Part shown: in pieces, positions 1 through 9,559 of the stretch
How positions within the stretch are numbered: the stretch's first letter is position 1
Layout of the letters: each line of letters opens with the position of its first letter
Assembly (NCBI GenBank): GCA_029204225.1
Contig: CM055111.1
Location: 21,911,805-21,975,804 of the forward strand
Origin: Diphasiastrum complanatum
Taxonomy: Eukaryota > Streptophyta > Lycopodiopsida > Lycopodiales > Lycopodiaceae
Reading direction: 5' to 3'
Length of the DNA stretch: 64,000 bases
The notes under the pieces: model-generated
The model's input: the letters and a program-made list of their open reading frames with translations, nothing else
Told to the model about the DNA's origin: nothing
The model's database searches: none
Made by a program: the position numbers and the translations under genes

Positions 1-387
1 AACTAGTTTTACCACACAACTTTTCAAGATTGATCTCCATTCTAAGAAAAGACCTCCTCTCAATGCTTTTGTAATGTTCAAAATAGAAACATTCATAATT
101 GATATAGAAAATAGTGTCCAGGTTAGATGCTTCACTATTTCTTACATCCGAATATAAAGATGAAACTAGTACATGAAGAACAAAATAAAATGTTCATGTT
201 ATAATTCCTCCATGCTTCCACATTCGATATCTCTGAAAAATAGTAGCAACCAAGTAATAAATGTGAGTGATCAACAAATACTTGCAAGCCTTCTTCATAT
301 TTCACTTCATGTAAAGTGTGAAAGAATCAACTAGACTTAGAGATTGACTTTTCAAAGTTCATTAGTCTAAATGTCATTCGAATGAAC
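1..387 (-). repeat. 3'-terminal non-coding part of a copia-derived R block (inverted)
   Basis: Read on the minus strand, this is the stretch between the integrase/RT-linker remnant and the polypurine tract of the R block; the same sequence is at 29020-29407 (-), 14030-14458 (+), 24310-24744 (+), 43070-43509 (+) and 62208-62660 (-). Compared with the 62.5 kb copy, both this copy and the 29 kb copy lack about 65 bp around position 333, so the deletion predates their duplication. No gene is present. Confidence 0.7.
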
Positions 388-834
388 ATCCATTTCATGA
401 AGACAACCATCCATTTCCATACCATCATCTACACAAGAAGATGTGCCAAAATATGTGAAAAAATAAAATTTGTACCTTCCACAACTTGCGTACCCTTTTC
501 ATCATATGTAAGCCTTGATGGCTTTGTCATTTGCCTTGAGGATATTCTTAGGACTTGAATTGGCATCTCAAAAACCACCATCCAAAAAACCATCTTCATC
601 ACCATCAAAAATATTAGATTCATCAGCATCAACAACATCAAGCTTATCCCCATTTTTCTCTTCAAAGATAACATCCATAGAAATGTGAACTTTCTTTGAA
701 TTAGGAATGTAAAATCTATAAGCTTTTCTTACTTCACTAAAGCCAAAAAAAATCCCCTTAAAGGATTGAGTTGACATAGCAAGTACTACCAAAGGTCTTC
801 AATGCTTGATGATTGACTTCTTATAAAAAAGTGT
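388..834 (-). pseudogene. Copia integrase C-terminus/RT-linker remnant
   Basis: The minus strand encodes a short stretch resembling the junction between copia integrase and reverse transcriptase: a 'TFGSTCYVN' motif, then in another frame 'KGIFFG(F/Y)SEVRKAYRFYIPN' and an acidic Asp-rich linker. Related but fuller sequence is seen at 44872-45624, which shows that about a dozen codons between 'CYVN' and 'KGIF' are lost here. A stop follows the acidic linker and the 'LTYDEKG' segment is in another frame. It is a non-functional fragment, with sister copies at 13580, 23860, 29408, 42631 and 62665. Confidence 0.75.
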
Positions 835-1129
835 TACATCCATGTCCTATATATAGAATTTGGGTTTAGGATTGCTAATGCATGTGTAGAGTATCAATAA
901 AAATGGAAAGCACTTTAAGGGAGTTTTAGATTTGCATGGGCACATGAATAGGGAGGCTTGGGGCTTATATAAGGCTTGTAGAAACTCGCCCAATTCCATT
1001 TTTTATTTTGGTGCTTTCATTGCCAGTTTCTCTCTCTCTCTCTCCGACACTTAATCCCTTTTGCAAGCTTTTTCACAACTCTGGTTACATACTGCTATAA
1101 AACACCTAATAGACCTCCTTAGCGGACTA

Positions 1130-1433
1130 TGTGAGAAATTGTCAACTAGTTTGCTATTTTGGTCATATTTGTTTATTTGGCAATTGAGGCCAATTTACAT
1201 ATTAGACTTAGAGATAGTCATTTCAAAGTTATTTTAGTTCAAATGTTTTTGAATTACCACTTTTAGAAAGTGAGGAAAAATGTAGGAGCTCAAGTTTTGT
1301 AGATTCAAATTTGAATGTCGGAGACATTGAATCTAGTCCACATTAATTGTAGGGTTTTTGATATGGAGAAAAACCAAGATCATTAACGAGGCATGGACCT
1401 GTTATATATAGCTATACACATGTGGGAAGAGAA

Positions 1434-1472
<39 letters not shown>

Positions 1473-1575
1473 TCATTTCATGCTTATACATGAGTTCTCT
1501 TGGGTTCATCTATCCATTGGTGCACTATTTTGGTGATATCTTGAAATCGTGTGTGTAGAATATGTCAAGGATTCT
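1130..1575 (+). repeat. Copia LTR-like sequence, type A
   Basis: Begins TGTGAGAAATTG, like the other LTR starts in the window, and contains a TATA-like element (tatatatagc near 1413) followed by a (CT)n tract, as expected of an LTR promoter region. It lies tail-to-tail with the type B LTR at 1640-2395 (-); both share the core 'gattcaaatttgaa' and 'acattgaatctagtcc'. The 3' limit is approximate. Other copies: 30150-30585 and 63538-63985 (+), and 12700-13128, 22970-23412 and 41755-42179 (-). Confidence 0.6.
1437..1468. repeat. (CT)16 microsatellite inside LTR A
   Basis: A perfect CT tract just downstream of the LTR TATA-like box. Tract length differs clearly between the other copies of this LTR, for example much shorter at about 30458-30475 and at 41858-41871. 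Confidence 0.95.
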
Positions 1576-1639
1576 AGATCATTCAAGATACAATCCATGT
1601 CCCTGATCTTTGGTTACAATAAAACAACAATCCTGCCAA

Positions 1640-2395
1640 TGTAGAAAAATCAGCATCTACATACAAAATGAGATGCAAAGTCTAAGAGATACTGATCAAA
1701 CATGAATCAAAACATAAAATATAGTTTTTGCCCATACAATTACAGTACCCTACTGTAATTATAGTACCCTATTTTATTTAACATGTGTGAAACCGAAAAT
1801 AGCAATAAAAGATCATTCTACAAATAGAATTGCAAGATAAATGAGAGTGCACCAATGAGTAGTAGAACCCAAAGAGGACCATGTATAATGATGAAATGAG
1901 AGAGAGAAGAGAGAATATGCGTCTCTCCATGAGTTACATCCTTTATAGAGTGTCCAAACCCTATTTGGCCACTTGGCTTTCCCTCCAAAATGTAAACCCT
2001 ACTATTTTTGGGACTAGATTCAATGTACCCAAAGTTCAAATTTGAATCTCTCCCAAACTTGACTATGAACTTTCCCACACTTTGAAAAAGTGTTTATTGA
2101 ATGTATTTTAAACTAATATAACTTCAAAAAGTTTAATCTCTAAGTCTAAAATGAGTTTTGGCCTCATATTAGTTAAGAAGACACAATTGAAAACACCCGA
2201 CCAGATCAATCACCACAGCACAACATCAAGTGCAACAAGAACACAGAATTGCTCTCTTCAAACTGTATATTCCACTCTCTTCGTAAGTACAAAGATGAGT
2301 TCCTCAAAAAACACTCAAAGGGCTCGTAAAAGCAAGATGGCCCGATAACTCTAGAACTAAGAAATCACTGTATAAGTCGATCATTGCTATTTTAA
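1640..2395 (-). repeat. Copia LTR-like sequence, type B (inverted)
   Basis: On the minus strand this begins at about 2395 directly after a purine tract (gagggagag, 2396-2405 region) that follows the RNase H remnant, which is the expected order RNase H-PPT-LTR. It contains a TATA-like 'ctataaagg' near 1935 and two copies of 'agggtacta/agggtactg'. A 60-90 codon open frame across 1818-2078 is conserved between copies but lies inside the LTR and resembles no protein I know. Sister copies: 22234-22930 (+), 30640-31403 (-), and truncated 12175-12690 and 41230-41745 (+). Confidence 0.6.
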
Positions 2396-2485
2396 CTCTC
2401 TCCCTCAATGATCAACGTCACTTCTTATTTTAGAGTATACTCTATTCATGGAACATACCTCCATGATAGCATTACATGTAAAGGC

Positions 2486-2809
2486 TTTTTACATGACCTG
2501 GCCTAAGCCAAGTTTGGCTCTAAAAGTTTCAAACTTTTCTTTACTTAAAGCTTTTGTAATCATATCAGCAACTTGTAACAACGTAGAACAATCTTCAATT
2601 CCTATGTCTTCATATTGTAATTTTTCACGCACAAAGATTGGAATTTTAGCCAATTGTATTCCACTTTGACTGTCACAGAAAATAACAGTGGGATTTACTT
2701 GTTTCATGCCAATCTCACATAACAACTTACGTAGCCAAATAGCTTTCTGGGTAGAAAATAGAAGGGTTTTCTGAAGATCAGTTGTCATATTGCCATATTT
2801 TTGCCACAA
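2486..2809 (-). pseudogene. Copia RNase H C-terminal remnant
   Basis: Minus-strand translation gives the end of a Ty1/copia RNase H domain: 'AIWLRKLLCEIGMK', 'IFCDSQSGIQLAK' and the C-terminal 'ADMITKALSKEKFE'. In the family the QLAK motif is followed by HARTKHIE; here those codons are missing (about 41 bp deleted), although present in the sister copy at 21803-22141. The rest of pol upstream is absent. It is followed on its own strand by a PPT and LTR B, so it marks the 3' end of a copia element. Confidence 0.85.
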
Positions 2810-3435
2810 AAGTCAATTTTTTGCAAAAAAATTTGCAAAAATACCAGTATTACTCTTGATTCTTCGCCAAAACCTTCGTTGAGTTTCCAAAACATTCTAT
2901 TTATAGTAAACTACTATTTTTGAGTTCGGCGAAGATTCTTCTTGTCCAGATCGTAGAAAATCTTGATTTTTACCCTCGCCAAACTACAGAAACTGTATTT
3001 TCTTGTGTCAGAAACCTTCATTCGATTTTCCATTGTTTTATCTGTGTCAGATCTTGCATCTGAGAGGTCAGCGAAGGTTATTTCTATAGAAATTGTCAAA
3101 AAATTTGATTAGAGATTTTTTTCTCAAAACAGCATTGTTGAACCTTCGTCGAGCCAATCTTCACTTAGGGAACCTTCGCCAGTACTATTTTTAAGTTTAG
3201 ACTTTCCAGATCAAGTCTCTATCAAAATTTAGGTCAAATCTAATACATTCTTATTTGGATTCTGAGAAATTTTTCATTTTTTGAGAAGTATCAATTGATT
3301 GAATTTCGAAATCTTTTTCAAGATATAGAGTCAGATTCTTGAAACTAGAATAGATCTAGCAGATTTGATCTGAGAAAGTTTTGATTGAAAAATCTAGACC
3401 CAATTTCATTGTGTGCTTGATTTGAATTTGTTAAA
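2810..3435. other. Non-coding spacer upstream of degenerate gag
   Basis: AT-rich stretch with several scattered copies of 'ttcgcc/ggcgaagg' in both orientations (for example near 2866, 2927 and 3176). It probably represents leader sequence of the gypsy-like element whose gag follows. No gene or LTR edge can be seen. The same stretch is at 31849-32478. Confidence 0.4.
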
Positions 3436-3995
3436 ATGGCTGTCTTTGGAGCTGCTCCTGGAAGTGCTCCTCAGGAAGTCAATCCAATTATTGTTAGAAG
3501 AGCACCCCGTTTGGATCTACCCAAATATAATGGATTAACAGATCCAGTTAGATTTCTTCAGATCTATGCTGAATCCTGTGAAGTCTATAGAGAGAGTTTT
3601 TCCCCAAGATAAACTTATGTTGTTTCCTATGGCCTTAATAGGCGCAACACAAGATTGATACTATAATCAAGATGAAACTGAGCGTACAGATTGGGAGGTT
3701 GTTAAAAGAGCCCTTATCACACGATTCAAACCTCGAAAGTTTATGGAAGAACCCTTCCTACTTTTAAGTAAAATTAAAATGGGAAAGCGGAAAATGGTTC
3801 GAGATTACATTAAAAGGGTGAAACACCTCAGATCTGAGTGCAAACCTGAGCTGATTAACAAAAATGCCATGACTATGTGATTTTTGTCAGGTCTACCTAA
3901 ATGGATCAGACGTGAGCTGAAACTCCATAATGAGTATGCATCTTGCAGAATGGATGTTAGAGTTAGATGTGGATCTTCCATTCATGCTGAAATCT
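3436..3995 (+). pseudogene. Degenerate retrotransposon gag (Retrotrans_gag type)
   Basis: An ATG at 3436 opens 58 codons ending at 3612, with 'RLDLPKYNGLTDPVRFLQ' typical of plant gypsy-type gag N-termini. Similarity continues after the stop, in shifted frame, with 'TDWEVVKRALITRFKP' and 'RDYIKRVKHLRSEC', the core of the Retrotrans_gag fold, up to a further in-frame TGA near 3878. At least two stops and one frameshift make it non-functional. The matching copy at 32479-33050 has the same stops, so decay preceded duplication. The zinc knuckle and pol are missing. Confidence 0.75.
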
Positions 3996-4110
3996 GAACT
4001 ATACTATCGCTCTCATGGGAACAAATCTACACGTGACAACTAACTTCGTCTCCTTGATGCTAGATTGACTAGATATTGGTTTGAGGTTAGGCAGGGAAAG
4101 AAACCCACTA
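3955..4110 (+). repeat. Diverged inverted partner of LTR segment at 4620-4790
   Basis: The stretch 'tactatcgctctcatggga...ctccttgatgct...ggttgaggttagg' matches the reverse complement of 4620-4790 at clearly imperfect identity. The two form an inverted repeat separated by about 500 bp. Here it runs directly on from the end of the gag remnant, which suggests a rearranged element end. Confidence 0.55.
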
Positions 4111-4578
4111 CACGAAGGTTCTTTTGCTATATTTTTTAGGTTTTTGATGGTTTTTTGGTGTTTTCTGATGGTTTTGCAAATCTGCTTGGAATTAAACTTC
4201 GCCCTTCAATCTGAAGCTTTTGTGAATGAAACCAAAGCTTCCTGAAACTCGACGAACGTTTTTTAGTAAGAGGTCAAAATGTTATCAGATCCGATGACGA
4301 TCTTGTCTCCGTTTTGCTCAAATATGACAAAATTCACCGATTTTTGTTGTTTTCTCTGATTTCTCAAATCCAAATGGATCTTAAGAATGGTGATCTGAAT
4401 AGCTTTCCTTGCTCAACAGTCAGATTAGATTTTAAACAAGATTATCCACTCAAATCAAGCAAAATCACTCTCAATCTAACCCTAAAATGCAATTTTAGCC
4501 CTACTTATGCCAAAACAAGATGTCTAATGCAAACTAACATCCGTCAAAACATGATGTAAACTAATAAATTGGCGTAGC

Positions 4579-4596
4579 TCCCCGGAAACGGCGCCA
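4579..4596 (-). other. Primer-binding site, tRNA-Asp type, of a gypsy-like element
   Basis: On the minus strand the 18 bases TGGCGCCGTTTCCGGGGA closely match the tRNA-Asp primer-binding site used by Athila/Tat-like Ty3/gypsy elements in plants. It lies four bases beyond an LTR end in ACA (4601 on +). The orientation is opposite to the gag remnant at 3436, so the two do not form one simple element. Confidence 0.6.
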
Positions 4597-4600
4597 AAAT

Positions 4601-4940
4601 TGTTGTGGAGCTATTTCCTACCCTAGCCTCAACCCAAGATCCAAGCACACAAGCATCAAGGAGATGAGGTTAGATGTCATGCGGAGGTTCAATCCCATGA
4701 GAGCGATAGCATAGAACAAAATCCAGCATGTACTGATGATCCACAATTAACACTAAGATCCATTAACACTAGCATTAGCCCTATAACCATTAACACTAAA
4801 TCCAATGATAGCTTACTCCTCTCTCTCCCTTTCTCTCTCACAAAAAGCATAAGAATTAGAAAATCCAACAATAATCATTCATCGGGTTGGACTTACAAAC
4901 GCAGGGTGCCAAATCCCTCTCACTTACTAACTAGGGTTAG
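4601..4940 (-). repeat. Gypsy-like LTR fragment
   Basis: Adjacent to the tRNA-Asp-type PBS, this segment starts (on +) with TGTTGTGGAGC, i.e. ends in ...CAACA on its own strand, as LTRs do. The distal end is cut off near 4940 where copia pol sequence begins. A 60-codon minus-strand open frame inside it (4689-4871) is not convincing as a gene. Copy 2 is at 33645-33985. Confidence 0.5.
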
Positions 4941-4959
4941 AGTTGTCTCGATATCCGCA

Positions 4960-6608
4960 AACCCTCCAACAGAGGCCGAATGTCAACTTTCTTAAAACTT
5001 TTGGATGTACTTGCTATGTCAATATAACTCTTGATGATAGGACAAAGGAGGATCCATCTTCAAGGAAAGGTATATTTGTTGGATATAGTGAGGTGAGTAA
5101 AGCCTACAAGGTTTATATTCCTACTACTAATAAGGTGATTATTGGTAGAGATGTTATGTTTGATGAGGGGAATTTTCCAAAGGTGTCTTCAAGTGATGAT
5201 GGTGTGGATGGATCTAACAATCTTGATGTTGTTGTGATGGATCCTACTTTAGATGGTGATGATGAAGGACCTTCATCAAGTCAAAAGCCAAGGAGAACAT
5301 CAAGGGAAAGACAAACGCCTTCAGGGCTCACATATGATGAGAAATGTAAGCAAGTTGTTGGAGGTACACACTTTGCTGTCCTAATTTCTTTTGATGAACC
5401 TACTTGTGTAGATGAAGCAAGGAACAAAGAGGAATGGATCCAAGCAATAGGTCTTGAGTATCAAGCCCTTATGAAGAATGGAACATGGATATTGGTGGAG
5501 TCACCTAAGGACAAGAAAGCTATTGGATGTAAATGGATATTCAAGGTGAAGACAATCAATAAGGTTGGTGGCAAAAGGATATGCTCAAGAACATGGTATT
5601 GACTATGACGAAACCTTTGCACCTGTGGCAAATATGGTAAGCATTCGGGCCAATCTCTCTTGCTACTCTTTATGGATGGGATCTATGGCAATTGGATATT
5701 ACAAATGCTTTTTTGAATGGTGATCTTGAGGAGGAAGTGTACATGGAGCAACCTGAGAGCTACATTTGACCTAAAAAGCCAAATCATGTGTGTCTTCTAC
5801 AAAAGAGTTTGTATGGCCTTAAGCAAGCACCAAGGAGTTGGTATGCTAGGCTTAACACTTTTTAACTCTCTCAAGGCTTTGTTATGAGTGAGTATGATTA
5901 TTCACTTTATTATAGGTTTTCTGAAAATGATATTACCATTTTGCTAATCTATGTGGATGATATCATCTTGAGTGGTGGAGACAACCAAGATGTGGAGTAT
6001 TTCAAGAGTGCTCTCAAGAATGAGTTTGAAGTGCATGATCTTGGTCATTTGCATTACATTTTAGGAATAGAAGAGATTAGATCTTCTCAAACTACTTTCA
6101 TTTGTCAAGAGAATTATGCTAATTCTATTCTATAGATTTCATATGGTAGATGCAAAGTCTTGTGATATACCTATGGAGTCAAATGTAAAGCTAACTATAA
6201 GGGGTAATGAAAGATCCTTCAAGGACATTACCCTCTATAGAAAGCTAGTTGGTTCACTTATCTGTCTAACCATCACAAGACCAGATCTAAGATATTGTGT
6301 TGGTGGATTAAGCTAATGTATGCAAGATCCTAGTGAAGAGCATTGGAAGCTGGGAAAACGAGTTTTGACATACATCATGGGAACTCAAGATTTTGGCATA
6401 TTGTATGAGGGATCATCACCTAACTTGTTTGGATTTTCACATTCAAACTTTGTTGGGAGAAAAAATGGATAGGAAAACCATAAGTACTCATTGTATTTTC
6501 ATATGTGATGGAGCTATATCATGGATGTCAAAGAAACAAGCCACTATCTCATTGTCATCTACTAAGGCTGAATACAAAGCGCTTACAGAACATGAGTGTC
6601 AAACTTGA
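4960..6608 (+). pseudogene. Copia pol remnant: integrase C-term, RT, RNase H
   Basis: The first open frame (to 5602) holds 'FGCTCYVNITLDDRTKEDPS', 'KGIFVGYSEVSKAYKVYIP', an acidic linker and the start of RVT_2 ('EEWIQAIGLEYQALMKNGTW', 'GCKWIFKVK'). A deletion and frameshift then remove the step into 'VAKGYAQEH.IDYDETFAPVA'. A second frameshift lies near 5650, a TGA at 5767, and the YVDD catalytic motif is at 5950-5961 in the next open frame. RNase H follows in pieces and stops after 'STKAEYKALTEHE' at 6608. No LTR is attached. The element is dead; copy 2 (34010-35655) has the same overall layout. Confidence 0.88.
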
Positions 6609-6639
6609 TCCTTGATTCCTCTCTGATTCCTTTCCAATC

Positions 6640-8060
6640 CTAAATAACAACACAATCAAGATTACTTATGCAAGACTCCCCCTTAGTGAATGAATCATAA
6701 AAGATAAAAGACTCATCTTCTTGGCTATCTTGCCTTAGCAAGCACCTCAATTCTATCCAACATTTAATCACTTGATCTACCTTTTTTATTAAACCATGTG
6801 ATATTACTTGCTCTCTCTTCTTTATGTAACAAGCATCTCCATCAAACTCTACTTCATGTCCATTGTCAATTGTCCCAACACTAGGAGGAATCTTTGAAAG
6901 TGAAGGAATGAACAACACATTTTCATGTATTTGAGAGAGTAAGAGAAAGAGACAATACCTTAATAAAACACTAACCATCATTTGCCATGTAGATCACTTG
7001 CTTGACTCAGTCATAAGTGACTAAGGAAGAAAAGAATTCCTTATGACTAGTCATATGAGAACTAGCTCCACTATCGATCTACCATGACTCTTTGTCACTT
7101 TCACTTGAGATGAGACTTGAAGACATCATAAGAGTATCAACAACATCATTACTAACAAATTCACAATTGGTAAATTTTCTTTGCTTGCTACCTTCCAATT
7201 GCTCTCTTGTCATTTTATTGCACTCATAAGAAAAGGACATTTTCTGCCACAATAAAAGCACTTGAGTTCAGATTTATCATTCTTACCACCATAAGAGGAT
7301 GTTGCCTCACCTTGCCCTTGATCCATGGTGCTCTTCTTGTTGAAGTTCCACTTGACTCCTCCTTTTCCCTTGCCTTTCGTGAAAAATACCTCTTCGTCTC
7401 CAACCTTGCTAGAATTAGGTCTACTTCTAGTCTTAACATTGATCCTCTTTGGCCACCAACACCTCTTGCAATTCTTCAATAGATGGCAAAGTTGTTAAAT
7501 AGCAAAACTTTGAACAAAATTAGCATAACCTTCTCCAAAGCCATTTACAAACACTTGGACAATCTCAATGTTACCAATAGCATTGCCAACACATGCTAAG
7601 TCACCATTAAGAGATTTAACCCTCATTACATAAGAGTTAGCACTTTCACCTTCTGATAGCTTTGAAGAATTTTACTCCTTAGGGTGAGTGCCCTAGATAT
7701 GATCTTTGACTCATAAATCCTTTGAAGAGTCCTCCATGCCTCGTAAGATGATGTGCAAGCCCTTACCTCATTGTGAAGCTTATTTGAGACATTCATCTTG
7801 AGGATGTGTAAAACTATTTGGCCTTCATTGGAACTAGCATGTACTTTGCAACAAGCTTTGTAGTAGTGCCGCCTCTAGTAAGGACGACAATCAAAGATTC
7901 TCGTACTTTATTAGCAGTTCACACAACCAATGATGCAAGGCTTTCTAATGGGCTCCTTGGAAGCGGCGTTTACTTCACGATTTCTTTGAATGTTGTAGCA
8001 TGATCTAGAGATAATTTTTCCTCGATGCAAACGTGAGCTATGTTTTTGACCACCAACTTT
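6640..8060 (-). pseudogene. Copia-C gag, protease and gag-pre-integrase remnant
   Basis: Read on the minus strand from about 8060: the N-terminal gag region (frames broken), a basic stretch, a zinc-knuckle region at 7215-7262 starting CFYCGRK, a protease segment with 'SWYVDSGASSHMTSHK' (7045-7095 region) where the DSGA active-site motif is preserved, and a gag-pre-integrase piece with 'NVLFIPSLSKIPPS' (6640-6981). The knuckle lost its frame by a one-base change, so His/Cys of the CCHC motif fall out of register. Copia-C is oriented opposite to the pol remnant at 4960-6608 and abuts it at about 6610-6640. Confidence 0.8.
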
Positions 8061-8133
8061 GGATATGCTCCAGCTGTAGTTTCACCACCAGCTCCATCCA
8101 GTTGTTGACATTTCTTTACGCTTCACCCTTAGA

Positions 8134-8148
8134 TGTGTGTGTGTGTGT

Positions 8149-8219
<71 letters not shown>
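8134..8219. repeat. Compound (TG)n(AG)n microsatellite
   Basis: TG repeats (one interruption 'tatg') run to about 8182 and then switch to GA repeats to 8219. It separates the copia-C remnant from the protease upstream region. The equivalent in copy 2 (37185-37274) is a few bases longer. Confidence 0.97.
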
Positions 8220-8221
<2 letters not shown>

Positions 8222-8907
8222 CGTGTACTGGTACAAATACCTTAAAATGAAGCATGAAGGGAGGGTCAGTTTCAATTTTGCTTTTCACAATCTATCCATT
8301 CATGCGTTGACTAAAACTTTTGCTTTTGCTTATGGTTCATGCAAACAAAAATAGCTTTTGCAATCCTTATGGCTCATGCATTGTTTGTGTGACTTCGTTC
8401 TAATTTTTATATGGCAATACTAGATGCATGTTTCTTTAGCACTCAACAAAGGTTTTACCCTCAAAAATTAAGGCCACCATCACATAATATCCGTTAATGT
8501 TACCTTTTTTCAAAACTCCATTGAGTGACCTCAAGGCCAAAAACACCAATTTGCTATAACAGCAAAAACATAAAAAGGAGCTTTATGCGGGTACAGTCCC
8601 CGCTCGAGTTCAAAGGAGGTTCCCGCTCGTTTTACTCTAAACCTAAAAGAAATGCTAGATATTTTTACTATATTTATGGGTGTGCATTCCATACTTGCTG
8701 TTACTTGTCATTTTCTTCTGTTTCTGCGAAGATATCCCCAGCACGGCAGCGATCGAACAAACGAGTCGCTTGAAGCAAGTTCCCACCACGTCTCCATCTT
8801 GCAAATCGTGGCGGTGGCAGCGCGCACATGTTAGCTAGCTCCTTGACGGCTCGCTACGATCATCGTCATCTAATTCTTCTTCTTCGTTTTTGAGTGATCA
8901 GCTGCAA
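8220..8907 (+). promoter_or_regulatory. Probable promoter and first non-coding exon of the aspartic protease
   Basis: This single-copy-looking stretch (only also found in the duplicate at 37275-37962) lies between the microsatellite and the protease gene and lacks retroelement similarity. It has a TATA-like 'ctatatttatgg' near 8669 and rises in GC content from about 8700 to 8890, ending in a pyrimidine-rich 'cttcttcttcg' typical of plant 5' leaders. Transcription start is not determinable from sequence alone. Confidence 0.35.
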
Positions 8908-9408
8908 GTATGTATCAACCCATATCTCATTTTCATGTTACGGTGTAATATTTGGATTTCGAGTATTGTTGTAGTCATGCATTGAGTTCCATTATCAACT
9001 TGAGGTCGTGTAGCTTGGGATGTTCCTCTTTCTTTTCAGTTGTCTTTGCAGGTTTTTCGGCTCCGTCTGGTTGCTTCTATCTCATGCTTTCCTCCTTTCG
9101 AATGATGTGCATAAAGCATACTAATACGTACTAGTACACACAGTATGATAGAGTTATATTACACTGTATGTGCCTTTTTATTCGCTCGTCGACCCTGTCT
9201 GCTTGTTTTCGTTGACACTTGATGACGAAAACAGTGCCTTTATTGTCCTGCCATTCACCCCTTGCACTGCCTGAGGATATCTTTGCTCAATCGCTTATCA
9301 TCTCTGCCTGCATTTGGATAGAGTATCTGAAGCATAGTCCTTATTTCAAGATTTCATTTCTGGTTATTGATGTACGAATTCTGATATCTATCTTCCTTGC
9401 TTTTCCAG
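8908..9408 (+). other. Candidate 5' UTR intron of the aspartic protease
   Basis: A plant-like donor (ctgcaa|gtatgt, GT at 8908) is followed by a T-rich stretch and a strong acceptor (ccttgcttttccag, AG at 9407-9408). An alternative acceptor 'ggattgcag' at 9609-9610 would place the exon start 14 bases before the ATG at 9624 and remove upstream ATGs. The intron is inferred from splice-site appearance only. Confidence 0.4.
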
Positions 9409-9559
9409 CATAGTGGGTATCAGCATTCAGTAATTCGCTGGCTTATACTTGAGCCGATTCTTTCATGTTTTTGGCAAAGCATAGCTCATGTTTTACGACT
9501 ACTTTTTATAACTCAATGCAACAAGTACTTGATCTGAAATATACTATTCAAATGCTTAT

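Noticed and set aside
1818-2078. 86-89 codon frame 'VKFGRDSN...YIESSPKN' repeated at 12193, 22463, 30819 and 41248
   Set aside because: It lies inside LTR B over its TATA-like box. Conservation is explained by DNA-level repeat copies, and the copies have variable ends.
8033-8354. Open frames translating the TG/AG microsatellite into Val-Cys and Arg-Glu (or Ser-Leu and His-Thr) repeats
   Set aside because: They exist only because dinucleotide repeats lack stops; no conserved protein and no start context.
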